DNA of 64,000 nucleotides from Saururus chinensis (GCA_035235625.1 CP141140.1:54865351-54929350), one strand, 5' to 3'; numbered from the stretch's first letter, positions 51,362 to 62,880 are shown. Made by a program: numbers and translations. Notes: generated by a model from the letters alone, not told the origin.

Positions 51362-51560
51362 AGGAAGAGTTTTGGGGAAAGGGGAAACTCTTGGAGAAAT
51401 GTTCTAGGATAAGAGGAAACTCTAAGAGAAAAGTCCCCAGGAGAGAGGACACTCTAGAGGAAATGTTCAGGGAGGGAAGAAACTATGGAGGAAAAAACCC
51501 TAGGGGGGGGGAACTCCAGCAAAAACTTTCATATCCACAAGAAGGACAATACCGGAGAAA
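51362..51560. repeat. GA-rich minisatellite in LTR 6
   Basis: About five units of 30-40 bp are built on GGAAACTCTAGGAGAAATGT, with variants AAACTCTAAGAGAAAAGTC and ACACTCTAGAGGAAATGTTC. It lies at the same place relative to the AATTCAAGGG block as the different GA-rich minisatellite of LTR 5. Confidence 0.65.
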
Positions 51561-51789
51561 TATTTACCAAGCTTTTGGGTGAGTGAGCAACAAAGAGCAA
51601 GAACCAGGGAGGTTCTAGATGATTGAGTCAATGGGTGACATATCGTCTAGGTGTTGACAACATACTAGGGGCTGAGCCAATAGGATTTGGAAGGAGAGAA
51701 GGATGTAGTACTTGAGGTAGGTGGTCTTATCATTCTAATGCACGCTTTGTGACATGGATGATGTATGCCCATTGACTCATATGTGCTAG

Positions 51790-54260
51790 AGGACACAACA
51801 ATTTTCACCCACAATCATGACTTAAATCATAATATACAACTTTACTTTGTATAAAAATAATCTAAGGAAAATAAAATAAATCAAAACTATTATTACCAAA
51901 CATGCTACAAAGCATCTTTATACAAATTAGAATTTAATAGGCATAATGAGATCCAATGTCTTCAAAACTAATAGAAAGATACACAATTATCAAAAGAGAA
52001 ATAATATCTAATAGAACTATGAAGTCTCAAAATTTGCATCTATCTCATACTAGATGTTCTTATCCACGCTCAGCATCTCTTTAGTTTTCGCCTTGATCAC
52101 AAAACAAATCATCCTAAGCACCTACGCGACACAATCACATAGGGTATTCCCGAAGGATTCCCAAAGTAAAATAAAACAAGACAAGGGGTGAGAACAACCT
52201 AGTAAGGTTTTGAGCAACAACAAAACTTAAATTAACAGCATAAAGAGCAATCCCAAAATGCATAAAAATCCCTGCACTATGCTCGTATAAATAACTCAAT
52301 TAATACATCATAGAAATATCTTAAAAAAAATCATTGGTACCCAAAGATACCGTTACTTACTACTTGGCAAACCTAAACCGGTAATACCAAGAGTCCGTGG
52401 TCAATTTGGCACACATGGACATAACCAAATATCCTGGAGCATAGCTCCTATGTCACAATAGTAATTCTTAGGTGCTCACCTAGAGAGAAATTTTTGCCTC
52501 CATTTAGAGACAAAATCCTTTCCTTTCGAATGGAAAACACAATTCATAAAAATCAACTTGTCCTTGAAGGAAAACCTGATATGGTTTAAATCAATTGAAG
52601 ACTCTAGAAACCATGGCTAATCTCGGTAAGCTATTTCATGATGCATGTAGAAGACATTCATGTGTGAATATATGTAAGTGCATCTAATGTATGTAACTCT
52701 ACTACATAATGGTAATATTATGCTAACTAAATGCAATGACATGTCAATCTAAGAATATTTGGATTAAAACAAATACACATAAGGAGAACTATATCAATGA
52801 TCCATCGGTTCCCTTGGGCAATCAATTATTCAAATAAAACAATAACATAGTAATAATTTTTATTAATCAATACCCTACATCAATTGCTTGGTTGGTCAAA
52901 AGGAATTCACAATAACTTTATTAATCGATCGTTGTCCTAAGCGCTTGATAGGTCGATCAAATCAAAAATCATAGTAACATTACCAATCAGTCATTACACA
53001 GAGCACTCAATCAGTCAATCAAATCAGAAATCATAGTGACATTGTCGATTGATCATTACCCAGAGCACTCAATCAACCGATCAAAACAAAACTAATAATA
53101 ACATTACTAATTGATTGTCCCACTAGAGCGGTCGATTGGTCAATCAGATGAAAATCATGGTAACTTTTCCAATTGATTGTTACCATAAGTGGTCGATCGA
53201 TCAATGGAATGAAAGAAACTACAACTTTGGTGATCACTTAATATGTGCTAGCGATCAATTGCTAAATAATATAATTTTGAAGTTACGGTTTTTTACAAAA
53301 AAAGGTAATTGCAATAAATGATCAAAATCTCATAAATATTTGTAGAAATTATATCAAATCATTAGATACAAATAATCCTACAAAACTCCAAGAAAATACT
53401 TATAAAAGCAACAAAAAATGTACATATAAGAGGGATTAAACAAAATCATCCACTAAACATCAAAAACATGATTAATAGCATAATCACTGTTGTCAATGTA
53501 ATACATCTTCAACAAGCAAAACCTCATTACATTTTAACTAATTAGGACACAAAATACTATTAACAAGGTAAATCATGTATTTCCTTATGTTCAATGACTT
53601 CTAAAATATCAATCACCAAGTTTTGAATGAAAAATATGATGTAGGGCTCTACAACTTGGATTAATCAAATGGATTTTAGAGATTTTCATGGAAAGATGTG
53701 GAATTTGGGAATATTAAAGGCCTTTGAATCAATCAAAAATTTAAGGAATTCTAAAGAAGAATCAATGAACTCACCTTGGGTGATGGCTAGGGTAATTCTA
53801 TGAAAAATTTGAGCGGCCATAAATAAGAGAGATTGCCTACTTTGACTATTTATAATATTTTTGGTAAGTGGGCCTCTATAGGCCCATAATAATAATAAGC
53901 ATAAATAAACCTTAGCCCACTTGGCAACTAATGAAGGATGGTGGCAAAGGGGTTAGCATGTGACAATGAGAAAGGTTATGGGTCCTAGGGTGGGTCCACT
54001 TCCTCAAAACAAGGAAAATTATTGAAATTGTTCAAATTTGCACCAAAGTTGTGGTTTATGCTAAGCATTAATACGCTCCATGAGTCCAGCCACCTCCTTG
54101 CTTTGAGAACCATGTCTGCTACACTATGGGCATACTCCTGATGGGCCAGGCCCACTATATTCTCCACAAAACTCAAATTAATTTTAAGAAAATTCCTAAT
54201 TACCCCAAACTATAAACAAAATAAAGCCAAACAAAAATTTAAAATTTGCAAATCTTACAA
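51790..54260 (-). mobile_element. Gypsy-type LTR 7, minus orientation, inside LTR 6 (fossil)
   Basis: The evidence is positional. On the minus strand there is a TATAAATA box (plus 53848-53855) followed by a leader-like stretch. Toward the distal end CCTTACTAGGTTGTTCTCAC (plus about 52190-52210) corresponds to the ACCTACTAAGTATAAAAATA and CTCACCCACC words near the 3' end of LTR 3 and LTR 4. Exact termini and target duplications were not found, so the ends are approximate. Confidence 0.4.
52875..53220. repeat. Tandem array of a roughly 60-bp unit rich in GATCGATT words
   Basis: Five to six degenerate units follow the pattern AATCATAGTAACATTACC, AATCRATCATTACC, AGAGCACTCAATCA, GTCAATCAAATCAG. 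The array lies inside LTR 7. Similar words occur outside arrays in the copia LTRs at 23780, 48910 and 61670. Confidence 0.7.
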
Positions 54261-54354
54261 ATGATTTTTTAAAACTTCATGATATTTTCTAAAACATAGT
54301 TGTCTTATATATGCTTGAAATTATGCATTGGCACATGTTTTAAAAATGATTTTG

Positions 54355-54780
54355 AATGGCTTGTGATGATTTGACTCTATGTGGTTTGGGTCTTTAGACT
54401 TTATGTGATTTGGGTCTTTAAACTCTCTGTGTTTTGGGTGTTTTGGGTCTTCAGGCACTTGTGATAGTTCCTTGGTAAAAAAATTAGGAACTATCAATAT
54501 TGATAACTTGCTACACTAGGCATTTGGCATGCTAAGGAAGATCCCTTCCCTTCTAATCTTGTTTCCCTATGAGCATGGATGTATATCACTTTGTTAACAG
54601 TAACATTCTATGAATTAATAATCCATCCAATTTGGTGAATGATTTATAGGATTCTGTGAATGAATTATTTATCAAATTTTGTGAATGAAGTCTTTGCCCA
54701 ATTTTGTGAATGATTTAGTTGTCATCTATTTGACTTTTGTTATTTTGTCAAATTTTGTGAATGATGTGTTGGTCAATTAT
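54355..54780. repeat. Two short tandem arrays in the distal part of LTR 6
   Basis: At 54355-54455 a unit like TATGTGATTTGGGTCTTTAG is repeated about three times. At 54620-54780 a unit containing CAAATTTTGTGAATGA recurs about four or five times. Both are degenerate and noncoding. Confidence 0.6.
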
Positions 54781-56081
54781 TCAACATTTTGATTATTTGA
54801 CTTATGGTTTTATTTCGGGTATTATATTTTCTACATCAACTTTGACATATGTGTGCATTGTTATTGCTCTTTTATATTTGAAAAGGAACGATAGTATAAT
54901 CATGAGATGCATGCTTTGCTATGCTCTACACAATACCAAGGAAATAAGAGTTTATCTATCTTTAGGATCATATGAGTTTATAAATTATTGAACTAAGGGT
55001 CATGAGATAATTAGTTTTATTTGGCGAGGGCCAAGGCTGCTGGTCAATTCGAAGCTGTGCGCGCAGCACCTCTTCTACCTAGGCCACCCCCAGTTGCCCT
55101 CATGCTAGAGCTGCCAGATCTTCCTGTGACTCGTGCACCTTGGGCGCTAGTGGCTGCAACATCACCATCGAGGAGCTCTCTGCCAAGCGCCTCCCCATCT
55201 TCGGCCGCTATCAGATTGCACAAGTGCTCCATTCCCTCCTGGAACGGGTGCCTACCAGCGCCGACCCTGGCAGCCGTCTTCATCAGCGACATCTCGGGCC
55301 TCAAGCATCTCATTGGGGACCCAGGCGAGCAGCTCAGAGCGGCTGCGTGCCTTCTGGATGACAGAGAAGCAGGTGACGGAGTTCTGTGGGAGGACAACGT
55401 GTTGGAGTTTCATGGCTTCTCATATCAGTTCGTCCCCTTCGGTGCCGAATCCACTCCCTGTTTCACAGTCGAAAACAGGGGAGGCAATCTTGTCGTCGGC
55501 GCCGTTGCCCGCCTTCTCGACTTTCCTGGAACTGCAGGCAGTCAGTCGGTGCTGTCTGCAACGGCCTGGCCCTGATCTTCCGGAGCAAGCCGCTGGTCGT
55601 CATTGGGGGTGAGTGCTCTCTGCACCTCCTCATGGACATTCTGCACCAGACGATTACTAAATTGGATGTCGTTGACACGATTACTCAACTGGATGCCGTC
55701 AACAACCTTCAAATGAGAAAAGCGATGGCTTTGCAGAGACGCACCCAGCGTCCTCTCATTGTGTTGGCCAGAGGTGCGTCTTGTGCGAGGTTCACAGGTG
55801 AATTGATCCCCAACGCAGTGTTGTGCAACGTCGCAGACGTGGCCAGTGGCCTCTCGTTCACCCCGATGACCACCCCCTGGCACTGCCGGCCACCACTGGC
55901 CCAGGTGCTGGTCATTCTCTCCGGTCCCCTATTTTTGCTCTCCGCCAGAGCCTACATCGTTCTTCCAACATCGGGCCGCTTCTCCGCTTCCGCCTTCTGG
56001 TCGGACATGATAGCGGGAGGAAGAAGCTGTTGTGCAGCTGTAAAGAGAGAGAGTCCGTTCGTGTTTGGTCTGAGGAGAGAA

Positions 56082-56390
56082 ATGTCGGGACGAGAAAAGG
56101 TCGGCAAGGGCCTGGGCAAGGGGGGGCGCCAAGCTTCACCGCGAGGATCCCCGCGGCAACGTCCCCAACACCACCTGCGGGGTCAACTGGGGCAAGCTGT
56201 TCGGGAGGGTATGCATGCCGCTGGATTTAATCAGAACGGAGATCAAGGGCCTATTCCGTCGGAACGACCTGCGCCCCAGTCGCCGGAGTGGCCGGTGCTC
56301 CGGTCACCGGTGCGCTACACCTCTTCAAGTCGTCTACCAGATGAACGGACTTGGTTTGTCGAGATTTTCGTCACTGCCCCAATCTGCCTC
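56082..56390 (+). pseudogene. Decayed histone H4 gene copy
   Basis: The ATG at 56082 opens MSGREKVGKGLGKGG, compared with MSGRGKGGKGLGKGG in histone H4. After one single-base frame change the next bases read GAKLHREDPRGNV, compared with H4 GAKRHRKVLRDNI. At 56227, within one base of the expected place for H4 residue 49, another frame reads LIRTEIKGLF (H4 LIYEETRGVL). At 56329 a frame reads TPLQVVYQ (H4 TAMDVVYA), 8 bases from the expected place. So similarity extends along nearly the full 312-bp H4 length. Frame changes and many substitutions make it non-functional. Whether it is a retrocopy or a captured fragment is open. Confidence 0.65.
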
Positions 56391-56497
56391 CCAAAATTTT
56401 TGCCGGATTCTTTGCACCGGACAAGGCAAAATTTCCAACTTCTGCTGAACCACTGCGCCTATTTGTCTAATTCTCCACAAAGATCCAAATCAAAAAT

Positions 56498-58185
56498 TGT
56501 AATAACCCTAATTTCTAACACAATTTTCTTATATATTTTGTTATTTATAATTTTTTTAAGTATTAGTTAGAGCTCGTAGAGACGAGCGTAACAAGTCTTA
56601 AAACGCGAAGATCGGAGGTCGGGAGCAAAAGTTATGACTTCGAGAAACGTGTTTGACCGGTGGGACCCACTTTCGAAATTTAGGTGGAATGGTTCTTAAA
56701 TGGTCTAGTATCGTAGGGCTCGTGAATACGAACTCAACGGTACCAAGAACGCACAAATCGGAGTTTGGGATAGGAAGTTACGATTTTTGAAATTTTTAAG
56801 AATTAAAAATTATAAAATAAAATATTTTTTGGCGCGGCGAGACTCGGCGCGGCGCGGTGCAGCGCAACGCGCGGCGTGTGCCGTGTGGCGCGCGCCAAAT
56901 GCGCACATTGCGCGCGTCAAACGCGCGACGGCCGCACGTTCGCGGTGACAAATGCGCGTTCGTCACGTGCGAACGCAGTTTCGCCAGTGCCAGTGGGCGC
57001 CGGCCAGATTTTTTGGCGGTGCTGGTGGGCGCTCACCTGTTCCGGCGGTGGCGCCCACCAGAATATTCTCCTCCCTCACCTATAAATACCCTTTCCAGCC
57101 ATATTTCTCACCCACATCCGATTTTCAACCCCTTCATTGTTTTCACCATTCCCGACCCTTTTTAAGTCCGATTTTCACGTTTCAAGACCCGTTTCCTACT
57201 AATTCAAGGGTGCTCTATGCACCGGAAGTGTTATTTTCTCGAGACAACCCCTCTAAGACCTCAAAAAACATGCCCCTTCCCTAATCTTCCATTTTCATCT
57301 TTTTACTGTTTCTGGGCCATTCTTAACCCTTTTAACCCGTTCCAAAGCCCTACCCTACTAAATCAAGGGCATTCTATGCGTTGGAGTGGTTATTCTGCCA
57401 AAATTCTCGCTCGAAGGCTGATATATTAAGGTGGGACTCTCTTTACTCTACAAGGAGATTTCGCACGTGTTATATGTAGGTAGTTTTAAATTCTAATCGT
57501 ATGCCGAGATTTTGACTCGCTAAAGTTTTACTAAAAGTTTTCTATTACTTTATGAAAACAAAAGCTCTGACTTCAAAATCATCTCCTCTTTTCGAAAATT
57601 TCTCCGAGTTTTGGGCAATCGTGCCGTCTGGATAGTTCTCGGTTCTTCGGAGCTAAGAATTATTATGATTTTGGATACCGCCAAATTTGGCATCTGGCGC
57701 GCACAGGATTGGGATGTCATGGGTAAATCCCTTCCTTTCAGTCTCGCGTCGCCCCATGGGCACGGGTGTAAGTCGTCTAGTATCGCGACATTCTGTGATT
57801 GTGTTTTCAAGTTTTCCGGATGATTTCCAAAAAGAAAAAAATGGCATGTGCACAAAGCATATTCTTAGAACTTAATTCGACCTACTGAGTATGAATTTAC
57901 TCACCTACCCTCAGACTCTGCAGGTGCTTCACTCGATTTTGAAGGAGTCGACGAAGGGTTTCCTTAAATTACAGTTTTGTACTACTGTTTTTTTTGTACT
58001 TATGTAAATTATTGTATTGACCAATGTACAAAGGCATGTGATGCCTAATTTTGACAATCTTTGTATAATACAAAGTATGTAGTAATTACTGTTTTAGTAC
58101 ACAGTGATCCTTAACAATTGTAATTAAATTTTGTTACGTTTTCAAAAATTGTTTTCTTTTATTCGAAAATACGAGGGACGTTACA
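56498..58185 (+). mobile_element. Gypsy-type solo LTR 4
   Basis: It is 1688 bp, from TGTAATAACCCTAATTTC to GAGGGACGTTACA, with near-identical flanking 5-mers AAAAT (56493-56497) and GAAAT (58186-58190). It has a CpG-dense core at 56830-57060, TATAAATA at 57081-57088, then CCTACTAATTCAAGGGTGCT near 57195. The 3' end has CGACCTACTGAGTATGAATT and CTCACCTACCCTCAGACTCT as in LTR 3. It looks whole as an LTR, with no internal domain. The retained CpGs suggest it is relatively young. Confidence 0.8.
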
Positions 58186-59033
58186 GAAATATTGTGCAGC
58201 TCATGCCAGAAATGGTTTGGGGGGCATCCAGCAGTGGGTCTACTGTAGCGGCCTGCCAGCGCCACTGTGGGTCAATTATACACTACCTATTGCTACCAGT
58301 TCCGGGTTGCAGCACCAAGCGTTTGATTGGACGAAGAGTTGATGATGCACAAACTCAAAGAGAAATGAAAATGGTTCCCTACAAAATTATCAAGGCTTCA
58401 AATGGCTGCCAATTGACAGACACTTACCCAACATGTGTCAGTGTTGCACTTCATAGGGTATGTGTATGTCCAGAGCTTTTTGACACTAAGACAGTCCTCA
58501 TGGGTGGGCTTGGCATGTGTCTGACCCTACTCAGATCTAATAGCCGTAGCTTGGTGCATGGGATGGGCCTTCTGTTGGTTGTACTATTCGGGTGGCCACC
58601 TGGGGCCATTACTTCACCTATGTTCACAGATATTGCGCCGCTGCTGCCTATGCTGATTGTTGTCTTCAATATTTCTTCTTTGATACTGTTTGATGCCCTC
58701 TATGGGCTGACCATGATGTTGTCTACTGCCCTCTGTGGGCCGACCTTGTTGATTCTTGATGCCTTCTATGGACAGGCTTGGAGGGCCCTGTAGCCTCTAT
58801 GGTGACCCGACTTGTTGGAGACCTCAGGCAACCCATGTTGTCGTACATCCAACACGTCGGACCCACTCCTTTGCTCTGCCACCATCTTCATCTTTCGTCT
58901 CTGCCGCCCATAGTTATGTCTTGCCCTTGGATTCAGTTAACTGCACTCCCCTCAGCAGAGCTTTGGTGGGCCCAATGCTTAAAGTTTTAGGTCACCTCGA
59001 GGACGAGGTGATGCGGAAGCGGGGTAGAATGTT

Positions 59034-59350
59034 GTGAACGTTCTAAGGGCCTATTATTAGGTAATTATGTAATAAGGGCATTTAGATAATTTGGTTAATT
59101 AGGTAATTAGTAATTTATTTTAATTATGTTAATGGGCCTTAGGTGCTTGTTAGTGAGCCTATTTGTTAGCCTATTTAAATGTAAGGGCTACGCCCTAAGT
59201 TGAGGAGTGAATGATTAATTGTCTGATCTTCTTCCCTTTCTTCTATACTTCTCCCTTTTCTGGCTGATGGCCATGTCATCCCCTCTCCCCTTTCCCGGTC
59301 TCACTGCGCCGCTCTATGCTTGTGGACAATCGTCCACATCAGTTTCATTG
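59034..59350 (+). mobile_element. LTR-like sequence after the GC-rich block (fossil)
   Basis: It starts TGTGAACGTTCTAAGGG directly after the final stop of the block and runs to CAATCGTCCACATCA, followed by TTTCATTGGTAGATCCAAC, which resembles the region just inside plant gypsy LTRs. Only one copy is seen in this window. The family and boundaries are tentative. Confidence 0.4.
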
Positions 59351-62167
59351 GTAGATCCAACAACGTGTCAATGCATGGAATAGTTGTCACTCTCCAATTT
59401 TCTAAAGTACAATATTTTTATTTTTTGATAGGTAATGGAGAGGAATAAGATCGTAAAAAAGTAAAAGTTTTCACAAGTGATCATAGAATAAAGAGGAAAA
59501 TCTTAGGGGCATGAATAAATGTCTGCACAAACCATTGTACATAGATATCATAATAAATATATCCCTAATTAACTAGAGAAGAGAAAATTGAAGAAAACAC
59601 ATGATCAAAGAGTCAAACTATTGTATGTCGTTGCATCATTTTAACAAGCCAAAACTATTGACATTCTCACATGCTTACATTTATCATGCCAATCAAGATA
59701 AGAAAGAAACTTATAAATTTAGTAGTTACACTTCTACATCATTCCATTCCCCATGTTGCGAATATCTTCTGAAGGGCAAAAAAAGGGGATAGGGGTGTTC
59801 CAATCAACCCTCATATGGGAATCAAGCATATAGAATTTGTGCAAATTACTGGGCTTATGTATATAATGGCTCTCTCTTTCTATACATACATACATGCACA
59901 CACACACACATAAACCCATTAATATGTGCTCAAGCTCACACGCAACTTCATGAGCTCTGGTATTGCACAATATTGAATTTTTATCCAAAGGTGAACATAA
60001 ATTGAGGGTAGATTAGTTTTTGCCCCTGTGCGCTATCGGATCTCGATCTGGCGGCTCATGATGCCCAAGCTCATATAAACCTTTCCCTATATATATAGTT
60101 ATTTTCCAATCACAGTCATATTCATAATAATGCATATATACCTATAATTATTTTCCAAAACCGAAACATAGGTTAAAATTGACAAGTCTAATAATTTGTG
60201 GCAACATCAAAGAGATTTCCATTTCTCCTCAAAATGCATACCACTCCATGAAGCAGCTTCAGACCCTAGCTGAAGACTATAACCTGCTCCATCCACTCCA
60301 TGAAGTAAGAACCACAAGAGCTCATAGCGGTTGAGATTTTTAACTTTCTATGATTACAAAGAACTCCTCTATTATGCTCCATTGGAGTCATGCTTCTTTT
60401 AAAGTTATTACACCTTTAAACCAACTCCAAAATGTCAAAGAGAGGATCTATAAATGATAAATTCCCAAGCCTTGGGGAGCCGGAAACCCATGATCATTTT
60501 CCATACCATGATCTCCTCTACATGGTTAAGAGGACCCGCTTTTGGAGCACTAACCTACACTAGGCCTATATGTCCTAAGTGTCATACACAAATGGTTTGA
60601 GGTCTCCACCCTTATTCACACACATATTTCTTTCAAGTGTTTCAATATTTACTTATGTTTATTATTCAAGGAAATTATACCCAAACATACCACATTAGGA
60701 ATAAATAACTTAGAAAAAATCTCACTTTGAAGATATCCATCAATGCATAGTGTCGGTACAATGGCCGTTGACACCTTCAATAGCACATCGGTCCCAGCTG
60801 ACAATAAGAAGGATCGTTCTAGCCTTAGTCACTGACATGATCATCGACAAGTTGACCCTTCTATAATCATGTTCTTGAGAGTTTAGTATCCATCACAAAT
60901 CTAATGATCATCACATTGTTCCTAAAACTAGTATTTTAAACAAAGTAAGAATTAAGAGTTATGATCTCTTTCTCATAATTTTTACATAGAGGAAACTAAA
61001 TCGAAACTCTTAGCGCAACCTATTATGAATCTATTAATCATTCATCCATAAAAGAATGAAAGCATCACTCAATGATTGTTATGTAAAAAATCCCAACTCG
61101 GGTAAAAAATTATGGCAAGCTCAATAGGGAAAATTAATGCACTAGATAGCAAGAAATTACAAGACCTGGAACAACCAACCAAGCTCTTGACTTGACATAG
61201 ACGAAAATGTTTTTGCTTTGTTCAACCCTTTGTTGTTGGCCTTCATGATTCTACTCCCTCAAATCCATAACTTTCCCTCTTCATGTTTTGTCTTTATATT
61301 CTTTTAGCTCATCAATTAAAGATGCCTTATTTGATCATTAATTCTCCTTTGAGTTTCTCCAATCACTAATTGATGAATAAAACTATAGCAACTCTTCAAG
61401 TTGTGTGTGACGTGATGTGTAATCACTCTCTTCAATTCATGTGAATCAAAGTAATCTCACCTATAATAATTTTTGTCTCAAAAACTGTGGTATTTCAAGG
61501 AAAATTCTAAGCAAAGTCTCTCCCTTTTTTCTTCTCAAATAATGGTTTTCCCTTCCTACTTTTTGTCAATGTATAGGCCTTTTATTGAGTCTCAAATCGG
61601 CTATAAAGGAACCCAACTTGGAAATGACTCTATTTCAGAATCCAAAACTAGGCAATTATTTCATGAAGTGATCAATCATTTCCTAGACAATCGATTGTTC
61701 ACCCTTTCCATTTTGAATGAAATCTCAAAGCAATCAATCATTTACCCAAACGATCGATCGTTATGTCCCTTGGGTAGAAATTCTAAGACTGAGCCATTAA
61801 GTGATGGACCATTCAAATTGTGTGTTCAAAACCAATTGATCTTTGATGAACAACTTTGAAAATTTTCACCATCTTTTCCCAAAAAATCACTCCTAAGGAT
61901 TATTTCTATCAAAATCAAAGTGTTTTTTGTACATGAGTGTGTGTTAATTACCTTTGAATCTTGACAATCAAAGTAGTCTTCATCCATTGAAACTTCAGAA
62001 TATGTCTCCTCCTATTTTTCAAGTCCTCCAATTCCAAATTTGACTAGGCTACAACACTAATCTAATAAGGCTTTAAGACTAACAATGTACACATATTTTG
62101 ACATTGTTTTATTCATCAAAATCAACCAATCTACAACACATGTCTCATATATTCTTTTAGTTCTTAT

Positions 62168-62306
62168 TGTAACAGACTCTAACCGTTTCACTACCACCTC
62201 GATAACTTGTCAACAATAGACTAAATCCCTCACTGATGCACTGTGCAATTTGTCGATGGCATAAAATTCTAAAAAAATGTGTTTTGAGAAAATTCTGGGT
62301 GTTACA
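62168..62306. repeat. 139-bp fragment with 7-bp terminal inverted repeats TGTAACA/TGTTACA
   Basis: It begins TGTAACAGACTCTAACC and ends TTCTGGGTGTTACA, the consensus ends of the plant gypsy LTRs seen elsewhere in the window. At only 139 bp it is either an internally deleted LTR or an unrelated small element. No convincing target duplication is visible. Confidence 0.45.
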
Positions 62307-62618
62307 ACAGTTATGCTAACAAGAGTAAAATCGTCCAAAATGGATAGTTACATACAAGATTTGGTTATTTCTTTCTCATATGATTACCCTTTGATACCTT
62401 AAGACTCATCTTTACAAAACGTACACTAGTCAAGAAGGAGGAGACCAAGGCTGAATAAAAATCTGAAAGAAATAAAAGAAAAGGTTGAATTCTGCAGGAT
62501 CAAGGAGTAGCATATAGTAATAAAAGGTCATATTGCTAACCTTGAACCCTTTATAATCTTTTAACATAGAAAATACATGTTCCTAGGGATTATGGGTTAC
62601 TTAATTATTATAAATTTA

Positions 62619-62880
62619 TGGTTCATTGTTAAGTGTTTTGCATAAGATAACTTTAGGATCACGGAAATGAAACCATGGTTGAAACTTATCCAAAAATGGT
62701 ATGGATTTAAGGTTTTATGCATGTACAAGTTTTATTTGAATGATTGAAATTTATGGTTCTTTGTTAAATGTTTTGCATAAGATAACTTTAGGACTATCAA
62801 GTATAATTCTTATCCAGAAATGGTATGGATTTAAGGTTTTATGCATGTACAAGTTTTATTTGAATGATTCTTTTTAAGGG
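62619..62880. repeat. Tandem duplication of about 125-135 bp
   Basis: Two adjacent copies share TGTTTTGCATAAGATAACTT, CTTATCCARAAATGGTATGG and AAGGTTTTATGCATGTACAA. The spacing between matching words is 124-135 bp, so small indels have accumulated. It is noncoding. Confidence 0.8.

Larger units (their letters stand above)
50682..55020 (+). mobile_element. Gypsy-type LTR 6 (fossil), split by LTR 7
   Basis: It starts TGTATAACACACC at 50682. TATAAAAG lies at 51156-51163, followed by CCTAGCTAATTCAAGGGTTC near 51295 and a GA-rich minisatellite. After an opposite-strand insertion the sequence resumes by about 54360 with LTR-like words (TTCCCTATGAGCATGGATG, comparable to CCCCATGAGCATCGGGATG in LTR 3). 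It ends with ATAAATTATTGAACTAAGGG and TCATGAGATAATTAGTTTTA, matching the distal part of LTR 1. It breaks off at the GC-rich block at 55021. It is old and several times broken. Confidence 0.5.
55021..59036 (+). other. GC-rich decayed coding-like block, split by LTR 4
   Basis: The base composition changes sharply at 55021. Several overlapping frames are open on both strands, as expected of GC-rich DNA, but none reads through as one protein. The right part (58186-59036) closes with a frame ending HLEDEVMRKRGRML, followed at once by LTR-like sequence. This could mean the block is part of a decayed LTR element carrying host DNA, or simply a decayed host locus. A histone H4 relic at 56082-56390 is the only recognisable piece. 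A triple repeat of a TGCCCTCTATGGGCTGACC-type unit lies at 58690-58775. Confidence 0.45.

Noticed and set aside
55429-55446. FVPFGA resembling the cytochrome P450 heme-region approach
   Set aside because: The following residues lack the Cys heme-binding signature and the context does not continue as a P450.
55386-56570. A 394-codon open frame as a gene
   Set aside because: It runs through unrelated GC-rich sequence, the H4 relic and into the start of LTR 4, with no consistent family signal. GC-rich DNA has few stops.
58131-58793. A 220-codon frame as a gene
   Set aside because: It starts inside LTR 4, crosses its end, and includes a simple triple repeat; there is no domain.
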